A stretch of DNA of 64,000 nt from CBDFKU01 sp965248975 (lineage in GTDB: Bacteria > Chloroflexota > Dehalococcoidia > Lucifugimonadales > JAGWBF01), in the NCBI GenBank assembly GCA_965248975.1, contig CBDFKU010000016.1:1-64000 (forward strand), given 5' to 3'. Positions 52,317-61,289 of the stretch are shown in pieces (the stretch's first letter is position 1; each line of letters opens with the position of its first letter). The notes under the pieces were generated by a model, which saw only the letters and a list, made by a program, of their open reading frames with translations, did no database searches and had not been told where the DNA came from. Made by a program: the position numbers and the translations under genes.

Positions 52317-52730
52317 ATGAGGTATGAACCTGAGAATCACAGGGAGCGATCACAGCGGAGTCAGGCCGGATTCACCCTGGTTGAGCTGCTCGTGGTGGTG
52401 GGAATAGTGGTAGCCCTCGCCGCCGTCAGCGTGGTGAGCGTGCTCCAGTTTGCCGGGAAAGGTGAACAGGGAGCCACTTCGGCAGAAATCGACAGCATAC
52501 AGGCGGCCATGGACACCATGATGGCCGACAAAGGGATCACCACGGTAACCGCCAACGATCTGGGTTCGTCCGGCGACGGACTCGCGGATTTCGCCGCAGT
52601 GCCTTCCGAGGGCCCGCTGGCAGTCTACGTACGGCAGAACCCGACCACCTACTACTACTGCTGGGATAGCACAGGGAAGATCTCGCAGCTTCTGACTGCC
52701 TCGACTTCCTGCCCGGCCGGTCCTTACTAG
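52317..52730 (+). CDS. Type IV major pilin/pseudopilin (GspG-like)
   Basis: A 137-residue pilin. The prepilin motif QAGFTLVELLVVVGIVVALA has Gly-1, Phe+1 and Glu+5. An alanine-rich helix continues (SVVSVLQFAGKGEQGATSAE), then a short globular tail with two cysteines (YYYCWDS; STSCPAG) that could form a disulfide. I chose the ATG at 52317 because AAAAGGAGG lies 9 bases upstream; an in-frame ATG at 52281 has no site. It is last in the pilus cluster, ahead of a terminator, and would be the main fibre subunit. Confidence 0.88.
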   Translation: MRYEPENHRERSQRSQAGFTLVELLVVVGIVVALAAVSVVSVLQFAGKGEQGATSAEIDSIQAAMDTMMADKGITTVTANDLGSSGDGLADFAAVPSEGPLAVYVRQNPTTYYYCWDSTGKISQLLTASTSCPAGPY

Positions 52731-52824
52731 TTCCGATTATTCCGCCGGCTGGGCCACTGTAGCCTTATCCCACCTGATATAGTCTCAGCCGCCGTAGTCG
52801 AGGCGGCGGTATCGAGACCCGGGA

Positions 52825-52860
52825 GGACGCCCATCGCAGCACCACCTGCGATGGGCGTCC
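52825..52860 (+). terminator. 15-bp terminator-like hairpin after the pilin gene
   Basis: GGACGCCCATCGCAG pairs perfectly with CTGCGATGGGCGTCC around CACCAC. It lacks a U-run but lies 95 bases after the pilin stop and before the next promoter region. Confidence 0.65.
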
Positions 52861-52967
52861 TAGCGTCCGGAAGCGGAGCTTCACCTCTGGTTGACGAGGA
52901 TTCTGAGCGCCCATATAATCGCTCAGGTTTACATGAACCGGCCGGTAGGCCCAGATTAGGGGGCGCG

Positions 52968-54320
52968 ATGCAAGAATATCTCAACGACGAAGAGGTACGA
53001 TTCATTCGTAGTGAGCTGGCCAAGCGTAGGGCTTCCGGGACCTACCAGGTAGGGAGGTGGAGCGTGAGTCCGCTGAATCGGGCCGCGGAAGCGTCTCAGA
53101 TCGCGCCTGGTGCCTTCCCCAAACGTGTGCTGCTAAGGGACATCACCCTCCGCACCGTCCATCAGAAGCCCGGCGTGGCCGTCTCCCCCGAGGACCGTGT
53201 CGCCCTGGCCCGGGCGCTGGTTGATGTGGGAGTCCAGTCCCTTCAGGTGACCTGGAGCAACTTCACGGATCCCGACGCCCTGGGCCTGGAGGTGGAGCTG
53301 CTGCGGAGCCACGGCGTTCCCCTGGAGATTGCAGTGGAAGGTGCAGGGGCCCGGGAGCACATGGATATAGCGGCCAAGGCCGGAGTGGACCTGGTCCAGC
53401 TCACGACACCCAGCGTGCCTGCGTTGAACTACTTCTACGGCCCGATAGGACGTCAGATTCGCCGCGCCGCCTGGGCCGGCGAAGACTGGCGGCGCACCGT
53501 CGAGGTCCCCACCACGGTGCCCCAGCAGGTGGAGTACGTCGGCGAGCTGGTGAAGTACGGCAGGGGGCTGGGATTAAGGGTCAGCGCTGGCATCAACATG
53601 CTGGCTTACGCCGACCAGGAGTACCTGGAAGCCTACATCCCGGCGGTGGCGGAAGCAGGAGCCACCGACCTGGGGCTATACGACGGCTCCAGCGGCATGG
53701 GGCCCGAGGCCTGGCGCTACGTCGTCTCCCAAGCACGACGGCTCGCTCCTGGAGTAAGGCTAGCGGTGCACACCCACAACTCCTTCGGGCTGGCGGTGGC
53801 TACCGCACTGGCGTGTGCCCAGGCGGGCGCCGAGGTGCTGGAAGTCTCGGTGAACGGGATGTGCTCGGCCTCCGGCCAGGCGGACCTGGCGGAGGTGGCG
53901 GCCGCCCTGGAGGTGCTGTACGGCGTGGATACGGGCATTCGCCTGGACAGACTGACCTTGCTGAGGAAGCTGGCCGAGGACCTGACCGGGTTCAGGGTGG
54001 CCAATAACAAACCAATCACCGGCGACCTGGTCTGGTTCTACACCGAGGAGGGCATCGTGGAGGAGAGCGCCGTCGAGCCCCTACTGCACCGGTGCCTGGA
54101 GCCGGCGATCTTCGGCAACGACGGCAACTACTATCTGGGCCAGTACAGCGGCAACTCCACGATGCTGCAGAAACTGGATGACCTGGGCATCCAGGCCACC
54201 AGAGATCAGGTCGTCCAGACACTGGACGAGGTGAAACGTCGGATGGTCCAGCACAGACGGGTCCTCCAGGACGAAGAGATCCGCGATATCGCTAAGAGTG
54301 TCCTGGCCCAGGCTAGCTGA
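52968..54320 (+). CDS. DRE-TIM metallolyase (isopropylmalate/homocitrate-synthase-like)
   Basis: A 450-residue barrel enzyme. The signature VLLRDITLRTVHQKPGVAVS is at about residue 50, with Arg and Asp for catalysis and metal. VRLAVHTHNSFGLAVATALA holds the HTH ligands, and SVNGMCSASGQADLAEVAAA follows in place of the usual G(L/I)GERAGN loop. Its C-terminal domain has NDGNYYLGQYSGNSTMLQKL, as in homocitrate-type enzymes. The ATG at 52968 is favoured. The long N-terminal extension (about 45 residues) is unusual. The paralogue at 31525 lacks it. Confidence 0.85.
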   Translation: MQEYLNDEEVRFIRSELAKRRASGTYQVGRWSVSPLNRAAEASQIAPGAFPKRVLLRDITLRTVHQKPGVAVSPEDRVALARALVDVGVQSLQVTWSNFTDPDALGLEVELLRSHGVPLEIAVEGAGAREHMDIAAKAGVDLVQLTTPSVPALNYFYGPIGRQIRRAAWAGEDWRRTVEVPTTVPQQVEYVGELVKYGRGLGLRVSAGINMLAYADQEYLEAYIPAVAEAGATDLGLYDGSSGMGPEAWRYVVSQARRLAPGVRLAVHTHNSFGLAVATALACAQAGAEVLEVSVNGMCSASGQADLAEVAAALEVLYGVDTGIRLDRLTLLRKLAEDLTGFRVANNKPITGDLVWFYTEEGIVEESAVEPLLHRCLEPAIFGNDGNYYLGQYSGNSTMLQKLDDLGIQATRDQVVQTLDEVKRRMVQHRRVLQDEEIRDIAKSVLAQAS

Positions 54321-54343
54321 GCGTCCGTCGGAGGCGTGCCGAA

Positions 54344-55351
54344 ATGTCCGAACCGCACCCCAGAGTTAGGGTAATCGCCACCGGCGGTAGCATCGCTGGG
54401 GTCGGTCCCCACCGTCTGGATTACGTCCTCTATCCCGAAGTGGGCACCAAGCTGACCAGTGAGGAGTCCCTGGCCCGCATCCCCGAAGCGCGGGACGTGG
54501 CCGACGTCCAGGTGGAGGACCTCACCAGGGTCGGCAGCCCGGCTTTAGGACCACGCCAGTGGCTGCTGATGGCCCGGCGAATCAACCAGGTCTTCGCGGA
54601 AGAGCCCGATGTTTGCGGCGTGGTGGTGACCCACGGCACCGGCACCCTGGAGGAGACAGCCTACTTCCTCCACCTCACCGTGAAGTCCCAGAAGCCCGTG
54701 GTTGTCACCGGATCGATGCGCCCACCCTCCGCCATAGGTACCGACGCCGACCTAAATCTCCTAGACGCGATACGCCTGGCGGCCTGCCCGGAGGCCGCAG
54801 GCAAGGGCGTCCTGACGGTGCTGAACAACCAGATACGCAGCGCCAGAGAGGCCGCCAAGACCAACACCCTGCGCGTGGAGACTTTCGCGCCCGGCGACCT
54901 GGGCTTTCTAGGCTATGTGGACTCCGACGCCCGGGTGGTGTTCTACCGCACACCCACCCGAAAGCACACCTCCGCGACCCCCTTCGACGTCACCGGTCTG
55001 GAGGCCCTGCCCCGGGTGGACATAGTGTCCGCCTACGCCGGTGCCGACGGGCTGCTGGTGGACGCGGTGCGAGGCAATCGGTCCGAAGGCCTGGTGCTGG
55101 CGGGATTCGGCAGCGGCCACTTCCCTCCGGACGTGACAGATGCCGCGGCCCGGGCGGTCAACGACGGCCTCGCGGTGGTGATGGCCTCCCGTTCGGCTGC
55201 AGGCAGGGTCGTCATGACTCCTGGTAAGGAAGATATGGGCTTTATCGTAAGCGACAACCTTTCGCCGCAGAAGGCCCGCGTACTTCTGATGCTGGCCCTC
55301 ACCGTCACCCGCGACCGCCGGAAGATCCAGGGGATGTTCGGGGAGTTCTAG
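54344..55351 (+). CDS. Asparaginase-family protein, variant active site
   Basis: A 335-residue protein of the L-asparaginase (type II/I) family. The first active-site motif reads VIATGGSIAG, with Ser instead of the usual catalytic Thr (TGGT). The second reads VVTHGTGTLEETAYFLHLTV, with Gly in place of the conserved Asp of THGTD. SMRPPSAIGTDADLNLLDAI and the Lys in AREAAKTNTLRVETF are kept. It may act on another amide or have low activity. The start follows GGAGGCGTGCC. It is 23 bases after the DRE-TIM gene and likely co-transcribed with it. Confidence 0.85.
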   Translation: MSEPHPRVRVIATGGSIAGVGPHRLDYVLYPEVGTKLTSEESLARIPEARDVADVQVEDLTRVGSPALGPRQWLLMARRINQVFAEEPDVCGVVVTHGTGTLEETAYFLHLTVKSQKPVVVTGSMRPPSAIGTDADLNLLDAIRLAACPEAAGKGVLTVLNNQIRSAREAAKTNTLRVETFAPGDLGFLGYVDSDARVVFYRTPTRKHTSATPFDVTGLEALPRVDIVSAYAGADGLLVDAVRGNRSEGLVLAGFGSGHFPPDVTDAAARAVNDGLAVVMASRSAAGRVVMTPGKEDMGFIVSDNLSPQKARVLLMLALTVTRDRRKIQGMFGEF

Positions 55352-55357
55352 ACGCAG

Positions 55358-56179
55358 TTACTCCGGCTGGCAGCGTGGGCAGAAGTAGGTGCTGCGTCCC
55401 CGCACCGGCATCTTCGTGACGGGTGTGCCGCAGCGGCCGCAGGCTTCGCCGGCGGACCGTGGCATCAGGAGCAGGCCGGCGGCCCCCTCGCTCTCGCTGG
55501 GCGGGACGCCGTTCGCGATCAGCGGCGCCAGCACCTCGGTGGCCTCGGGTAGCCGGTCGACGATGGCCCGATGTAGGCGCTCCACCTCCTCCGGCGACAG
55601 CTCGCTGCCCTTCTTCAGCGGGCCGATGCCGGCCAGGAAGAGGACCTCGTCGGCGTAGATGTTGCCGATGCCGGCGATGACCGCCTGGTCGCACAGCAGA
55701 GCTTTGACAGGCGCTTCCCGCCGGCCCAGCCTTTGCGCCAGGACGTCGGGGGTGAACGCCGCGTCCAGGGGCTCGGGACCCAGCCTGGACAGCACCGGCG
55801 ACGGGTCCTCGACCAGCCACATGGTCCCGAACTTCCGCGGGTCTACGAAGCGAAGCTCCTCTTCGCGGTCCAGGAGCAGCACGTTCCTGGTGTATTGCGG
55901 CCGGGGCAACGCGGCCGGATGAACCAGCAGGGAGCCGGTCATGCGGAGGTGCAGTATCAGGTGCCGCCGGGGAGAACCGGCCAGGTCCAGGACAAGGAAC
56001 TTGGCCCTCCGCCGGATATCGCCGATGGTCCGGCCGGAAACGCCATGCCCCAGCTCCTCGCCGTCGGGCGTGCGAACTGCCTTGGGCCAGAGGACTTCGG
56101 CCCCGGCTATGGTCCGGCCCACCAAGTCCTGGGAGAGAAGGTAGCGCCGCACCGCTTCGACGTCGGGCAGCTCGGGCAT
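55358..56179 (-). CDS. mutM: Formamidopyrimidine-DNA glycosylase (Fpg/MutM)
   Basis: A 273-residue DNA repair enzyme. It starts MPELPDVEAV; after Met removal Pro is the catalytic nucleophile and Glu the acid. RRRAKFLVLDL supplies the conserved Lys, ILHLRMTGSL and VDPRKFGTMW follow, and AGIGNIYADEVLFLAGIGPL is the helix-two-turn-helix. The C-terminus carries the zinc finger (CGRCGTPV...YFCPRCQPE). It excises oxidised guanine and cuts by beta/delta elimination. It is on the opposite strand from asparaginase, 7 bases away, and co-oriented with the CaiB fusion upstream. Confidence 0.95.
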   Translation of the reverse strand: MPELPDVEAVRRYLLSQDLVGRTIAGAEVLWPKAVRTPDGEELGHGVSGRTIGDIRRRAKFLVLDLAGSPRRHLILHLRMTGSLLVHPAALPRPQYTRNVLLLDREEELRFVDPRKFGTMWLVEDPSPVLSRLGPEPLDAAFTPDVLAQRLGRREAPVKALLCDQAVIAGIGNIYADEVLFLAGIGPLKKGSELSPEEVERLHRAIVDRLPEATEVLAPLIANGVPPSESEGAAGLLLMPRSAGEACGRCGTPVTKMPVRGRSTYFCPRCQPE

Positions 56180-56192
56180 GGCTCTCTTCCCT

Positions 56193-58640
56193 TCAGTAGA
56201 TTGCCTGGTCCTGCTCCAGCTGTTGGATCTCCGACGGCGTCAGCCCCAGGACCTGTTCCAGCACCTCGACGGTGTGCTCTCCCTGCAAAGGCGCCCGTCG
56301 CGGATTCGTCGGAGGGATGTCGCTGATGCTCCACGGCATCCCCATATACCGGCGCCGGCCCGCTTCGGGGTGATCGATCCGGCGGATGAATTTCTGGGCG
56401 TTCAGATGGGGGTCGTTCAGCAGGTCCCGGCCGTTGGAGGACCCGCCGGCCGGGACGCCGGCTTCCTGCAGCAGCTCTACCGCTTCCCGCTGCGAATGTC
56501 CCCGGGTCCAGCTGGTAATGATGGTGTCCAGCATGTCGTGGTGCAGATGGCGGCCTTCTGGAGTGGTGTACCGGGGATCATCGGCCAGCTCCGGCTGCCC
56601 CAAGGCACTGCAAAGAGCACGCCACTCGTCGTCCGAAGTGACAGAGATGCCGACCCAGGCATCCCATCCATGACAGCGGTAGATTCCCTGGGGCGCATGG
56701 ACCCGGTCCCTGTTACCCATACGAGTGTGCTCGCGTCCATTGACCGTGTAATCGAAGATTGCCTCGGGCATCATGTGGGCCATCACCTCGGACATGGAGA
56801 TGTCGATGTACTGTCCCTCTCCGGTGCGCCTCCGATGGTGCAGCGCCTCCAGGATGGCCATACAGCTGAAGGTGCCGCTTATGGGGTCGGGCAGGATGGA
56901 CCCGATCAGCCGCGGCCTGTCTCCCCGATAGCCGGTGATGGCCGCCATCCCGCTGCCCATAATGACTCCGCTGTGCAGGGCAGTGTACCGGCTCATCTCG
57001 CCCAGTCGCCCGAAGGCACCCAGTGACAGCATGACCAGGTCGGGGCGTAGCCGGCGCAGGGTTTCGTATCCCAGGCCCATCCTGTCCATCGTGCCGGCGG
57101 CATAGTTCTCCACCACCACGTCCGACACCTTGACCAGGGCCCTGGCGAGGTCCCTCCCCTGGGGTGTTGCCAGATTCAAGGTAACGCTGCGCTTGTTCAT
57201 GGCGTGGGAGTTAAAGCTGGCCCCGGTGTTGGGCGTTTCCCGCCCATAGGCGAAGGGAGGGCTCAGGCGGAAGTCGGGCCGCTTTCGGGTCTCCACCAGA
57301 ATCACCTCGGCGCCCATCCACCCCATCATGCGGGTGCAGAAGGGGACCGAGACCACCTGGCCGAAGTCCAGCACCCGTATTCCCTCCAGGGGCAGGTGTC
57401 TCGGTCCGGTCTCTTCCTTGGAGCGGTCGTCGCCGTCCCACCACCGGGCGCCCCCGGCGGAACGGCGGTTTGCCGAGCCGGCCATGACCTCAAGGGTGTG
57501 CTCTCCAAGCCGAGGGGCCGGTCGGCGCAGCCGGGAGGGGGTTCGGGACATGATGAAGGGGCTGCCCGGCACGTCAATCTCCCTGCCCCCATCAAAGGGA
57601 GTCTGCCAGAAGAAGCCCCGCTCCCGTTTGTGGTCCGAATCCACGGCCCGGCCTATCGAGAAAGCGGGGAAACAGGGTACACGGGCTTCCTGGGCCATCT
57701 TTAGGATCTCTTCCCCGGTGAAGCGGGTGGTCCAGTCGGCGATAAGGTGGTAAAGGGCATCCCAGTTGGCGCCCCGGTCCAGCCCGGTCTGGAACACCTC
57801 CCAATCGGCCCAATCGGGGTTGCCCATGAGGGCCACGAAGCGCGTCCAAAGGTGCTCCCAGGGCGCCACGATGACCACGTGTCCGTCCTTACAAGGCAGA
57901 ACGGCATTGGGCATCCTGGCGACGGAAACAGGACGGCGCCCTGTGACAACTCGACCATAGGAGAAGGTTGCCACGTCGTAATAAACCGAGCTGGCCGCGG
58001 CCTGGTGGCCCGAGACCTTCACGTGCCTTCCCTTTCCGTCTTCGATCGTGCTGGTCAGGGACATCAGGGTCGCCGTGGCGCCGGAGAGTCCGGCGATCAG
58101 CTCTGCAAGGGGAGTACCCGGCCGAAGTGGTGGCTCGCGCCTCGGATTGTCCACCCGATCGGGCAGGCCGGGTGTGGCGTAGGCGATCCCGCCCATGTTG
58201 CAGAGAACGTGGTCGTTGGCCAGGTAGTCCCGGTAGGGCCCGGATTCGCCGAAGGGGGTAATCGACGTAAGGGTAAGTTTGGAGTGGGCGCGATGCAGCC
58301 GGCGCCAGGTGAGGCCCAGGGCCCGAGCCTCCAGGGGCGGGAAGTCCGTCACCAGAACGTCGGCCCAGCCCAACAGGTCCGAGAGGGTACGTCTCCATCC
58401 CCTTCGGGCCTGGTCCAGACAGACACCGCGTTTGTTCACGTTCAGAAAAAGGAAGAGCCCGCTGCGTTCGGGATCGGGCAGGTCCCCCAGAAAGGGCCCT
58501 CGCAGACGTGCAGGGTCCCCTTCCGAGGATTCTACCTTGACCACGTCGGCGCCGGCGTCGGCCAGGAGCCGACCGCAGTAAGCCGCCATGGAGGTGCGGC
58601 CCCATTCCAGGACCCGAAGCTCATCCAGGGGTAGCTGCAT
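56193..58640 (-). CDS. Tandem-fused CaiB/BaiF family CoA-transferase
   Basis: An 815-residue protein made of two CaiB-type units. Unit 1 (about 1-395) starts LRVLEWGRTSMAAYCGRLLA; unit 2 (about 425-810) starts IRVLDFGQVVSVPFCTRMMG. Both share DVVVENYAAGTMDRMGLGYE-like and GxYxDYxxxD-like segments. Unit 2 has LPDPISGTF, where Asp fits the covalent catalytic acid. In unit 1 the aligned region is LAELIAGLS, with Glu instead. Only one site may be active. The ATG at 58640 is favoured over 58715, with GGAG upstream. Members transfer CoA between carboxylic acids. Confidence 0.9.
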   Translation of the reverse strand: MQLPLDELRVLEWGRTSMAAYCGRLLADAGADVVKVESSEGDPARLRGPFLGDLPDPERSGLFLFLNVNKRGVCLDQARRGWRRTLSDLLGWADVLVTDFPPLEARALGLTWRRLHRAHSKLTLTSITPFGESGPYRDYLANDHVLCNMGGIAYATPGLPDRVDNPRREPPLRPGTPLAELIAGLSGATATLMSLTSTIEDGKGRHVKVSGHQAAASSVYYDVATFSYGRVVTGRRPVSVARMPNAVLPCKDGHVVIVAPWEHLWTRFVALMGNPDWADWEVFQTGLDRGANWDALYHLIADWTTRFTGEEILKMAQEARVPCFPAFSIGRAVDSDHKRERGFFWQTPFDGGREIDVPGSPFIMSRTPSRLRRPAPRLGEHTLEVMAGSANRRSAGGARWWDGDDRSKEETGPRHLPLEGIRVLDFGQVVSVPFCTRMMGWMGAEVILVETRKRPDFRLSPPFAYGRETPNTGASFNSHAMNKRSVTLNLATPQGRDLARALVKVSDVVVENYAAGTMDRMGLGYETLRRLRPDLVMLSLGAFGRLGEMSRYTALHSGVIMGSGMAAITGYRGDRPRLIGSILPDPISGTFSCMAILEALHHRRRTGEGQYIDISMSEVMAHMMPEAIFDYTVNGREHTRMGNRDRVHAPQGIYRCHGWDAWVGISVTSDDEWRALCSALGQPELADDPRYTTPEGRHLHHDMLDTIITSWTRGHSQREAVELLQEAGVPAGGSSNGRDLLNDPHLNAQKFIRRIDHPEAGRRRYMGMPWSISDIPPTNPRRAPLQGEHTVEVLEQVLGLTPSEIQQLEQDQAIY

Positions 58641-58819
58641 CGCGGCTCCATTATCCGTTGATCCGGAACTGGTGATCCGGAACTGGCGCAGAACCATACC
58701 ATCATACCCGGCCAACTTCGGCTAGACAACACGCCCAGGCTTGACAGCGCTCCTCGGAGGGCATAGATTCACAACACGCCGGGTAGACATAAGCAGTTCC
58801 CCAAAGGAGGGCGTCGAGC

Positions 58820-59956
58820 ATGAAGAACGGATTTCGGATCATGGACAGCGACATCCACCTGATGGAGCCGCCGGACATGTACGAGCGCTACCTGGAAGAC
58901 CGGTTCAAGTCCGATGCCCCCGAGTACCTCCCCATGGAGGGACGGGTCTACGGCTCCTGGCTCCTGAAGATGCCCGGCCAGAAGGAAAGGATAAACCAGA
59001 CCATCCGGAGCATGACGGCGGCCGGCCCCAGGGTCCAGCGTTTCATGCCCCTGATCCAGGACGCCCTGGAGGACGGCTACGGTCCGGCCAGCACCCTGAG
59101 GGCCATGGACGTGGAGGGGGTCGACGTGGCGGCTGCCTTCCCTACCTTCGCCCGCGGCCAGGTTACCATGGACGACCTGGACCCCGAATATGCAGCAGCC
59201 ATCTACCGGGCATACAACAGCTTCCTGGCGGATTTCTGCAAGCAGGACCCCGAACGCCTCAAGGGTGTAGCGCTGGTTTCCCTCCACGACGTGGGACTGG
59301 CGGCGGCCGAGGCCCGGCGCGCCGTGACGGAGCTGGGCATGGTGGGGCTGACGCTGTCCCCCAACCCCATCGGCGAGCGCTACTTCCACGACCCCGAGTG
59401 CGACCCGCTGTGGGAGGCCGCCCAGGAGCTCAATGTGCCCATCTGCCTTCACGACACTAACGCAGGCTGGAACAAGGGGCACCTGGCCAACTTCATGCGT
59501 TATCATCCAAATCCCACTACCCTTACGCAGACCTTTGGCTTCCCCTTGAGCCTGATGGAAGCCCTGGGCAGCTTTATCATAGGCGGGGTGCTGGAGCGGT
59601 TTCCCCGGCTGCGGCTGGCGCTCCTGGAGGGCAACTGCAGCTGGCTGCCCTGGCTGCTGTGGCGGCTGGAGGAGCAGTGGGAGATGTATCAGGAGGGAGA
59701 GAGCGTCCAGCTGTCCCTGAGGCCGACGGAGTACTTTCTGCGGCAGTGCTACGGGTCGGTGGAGCCCAGCGAGGGTCCAGCCAAGTACGCGGTTGACGCC
59801 CTGGGCGACGGTAACCTGGTGATCTCCACCGACTACCCCCACCCGGACTCTTCCTACCCCCATTCCATGGATAATTTCCTGGCGCTGGACCAGGTCGGCG
59901 ACGACAGCAAGCGGAAGGTGCTCTGGGACAACTGCGTCAAGCTGTACGACCTGTAG
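58820..59956 (+). CDS. Amidohydrolase-2 family metal-dependent hydrolase
   Basis: A 378-residue TIM-barrel hydrolase. IMDSDIHLMEPPDMYERYLE holds the N-terminal metal ligand region, and MDVEGVDVAAAFPTFARGQV is the typical second strand. CLHDTNAGW contributes a His, and ISTDYPHPDSSYPHSMDNFL is the C-terminal Asp motif. It starts a row of degradative genes (amidohydrolase, thiolase-like, D-aminoacylase, ester cyclase). The ATG follows AAAGGAGGGCGTCGAGC. It is related to the protein at 36397 and is in a similar context. Confidence 0.9.
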   Translation: MKNGFRIMDSDIHLMEPPDMYERYLEDRFKSDAPEYLPMEGRVYGSWLLKMPGQKERINQTIRSMTAAGPRVQRFMPLIQDALEDGYGPASTLRAMDVEGVDVAAAFPTFARGQVTMDDLDPEYAAAIYRAYNSFLADFCKQDPERLKGVALVSLHDVGLAAAEARRAVTELGMVGLTLSPNPIGERYFHDPECDPLWEAAQELNVPICLHDTNAGWNKGHLANFMRYHPNPTTLTQTFGFPLSLMEALGSFIIGGVLERFPRLRLALLEGNCSWLPWLLWRLEEQWEMYQEGESVQLSLRPTEYFLRQCYGSVEPSEGPAKYAVDALGDGNLVISTDYPHPDSSYPHSMDNFLALDQVGDDSKRKVLWDNCVKLYDL

Positions 59957-60044
59957 CCCATAGTCAGGCGGGGGTTGACTGCGGCCAGAAGGCTGCCTAT
60001 GATGCTCCTAAGGCGAAGGCGTTGTTCTAGGAGGGCGGGCTATC

Positions 60045-61265
60045 GTGACCAGCTACCTCAGGGACAAATACTGCATAGTGGGTGTCGGCGAGACGGAGTA
60101 CAGCCACGGCTCCGGACGCAGCACACGGGCCCTGGCGGTCGAGGCGATCCGCAACGCCATGATCGACGCGGGGATGAGCCCCGGTGAGCTGGATGGTCTG
60201 ATGAGCTACCACCTGGGGGACTCCACGGTGTCCACCACGGTGATGGAGGACCTGGGAGTGCGGCCCAACTTCTACATGGACTGCTCTGGGGGAGGGTCCG
60301 CCACCGAGGCCGTTGTTGGCCTGGCTATGGGAGCCATCGAGGCCGGAATGTGCGACTCGGTGGCCATCTACCGCTCCATGAACGGCTACTCCCACTTCCG
60401 CATGAGCAGCAAGGAGGCGGGAGCGTCGACTCCCGTCAATGGGATCGACCTGCTGACCCGCACCTACGCGCAGTTCATGCCGGTGCAGATGTTCGCCTTC
60501 GCATTCACCCGTCACATGATGGAGTACGGGGTCACCAACCAGCACCTGGCCCACATCAAAGCGGCCCAGAGCAACCACGCCAGCAACAACCCCAAGGCCT
60601 ACATGAAGCAAAGGGTCACGGTGGAGGACGTGCTCAACTCCCGCTGGATCGTAAGGCCCTGCGCCCATCTGTTGGACTGTTGTCTCGAGACCGACAACGC
60701 CACCTGCCTCATCGTCACGTCGGTGGAGCGGGCCCGTAACCTGAAACAGCCGCCGGTATACGTGATGGGCGTCCAGGGCCGGGGTACCAAACCGGGCGGA
60801 GACTTCCACTACCAGCATGGGCCCATCTCGTCGGTGGCCGGCCAGTACATCGCCCCGAGGCTGTTCGACATGGCCGGCATCACCCCCGAGGACGTGGATG
60901 TCACCGGGGCCTACGACGCCTTCACCTACACGGCGCTGCTCCAACTTGAGGACTACGGCTTCTGCAAGAAGGGTGAGGGCAAGGACTACGTCTCCAGCGG
61001 CATCATCGACATCGGGGGCAGCCGGCCCAACAACCCCAGCGGTGGCCAGCTCTGCGAGGGGTACACCCACGGGATGAACATGGTCATCGAGAACGTGCGG
61101 CAGCTTCGCGGAACGGTGGACGACTACTGTCCCCAATGGCAGGCGGGCGTTCACACCTACGACTACTCAGAAGGCGGGTGCCGCCAGGTGCGGGACGCCG
61201 AGATCGCGATGAACATGGGATGGGGCACCCCGGGCCTGGGGAGCGCCCTGATCTTGAGACGGTAG
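60045..61265 (+). CDS. Thiolase-family / SCP-x-like protein
   Basis: A 406-residue thiolase-like protein. It starts YCIVGVGETEYSHGSGRSTR, has the nucleophile-loop Cys in NFYMDCSGGGSATEAVVGLA (the first thiolase Cys), and a mid VDVTGAYDAFTYTALLQLED. The C-terminal sequence is SGGQLCEGYTHGMNMVIENV in place of the usual GGAxAxGHPxG. It resembles the lipid-transfer/SCP-x thiolases that act in sterol and acyl-CoA degradation, often with a DUF35 partner; none is seen here. The start is a GTG near GGAGGGCGGGCTATC. Confidence 0.85.
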   Translation: MTSYLRDKYCIVGVGETEYSHGSGRSTRALAVEAIRNAMIDAGMSPGELDGLMSYHLGDSTVSTTVMEDLGVRPNFYMDCSGGGSATEAVVGLAMGAIEAGMCDSVAIYRSMNGYSHFRMSSKEAGASTPVNGIDLLTRTYAQFMPVQMFAFAFTRHMMEYGVTNQHLAHIKAAQSNHASNNPKAYMKQRVTVEDVLNSRWIVRPCAHLLDCCLETDNATCLIVTSVERARNLKQPPVYVMGVQGRGTKPGGDFHYQHGPISSVAGQYIAPRLFDMAGITPEDVDVTGAYDAFTYTALLQLEDYGFCKKGEGKDYVSSGIIDIGGSRPNNPSGGQLCEGYTHGMNMVIENVRQLRGTVDDYCPQWQAGVHTYDYSEGGCRQVRDAEIAMNMGWGTPGLGSALILRR

Positions 61266-61289
61266 AACGAATCTGAAGGAGAGCGTGGG

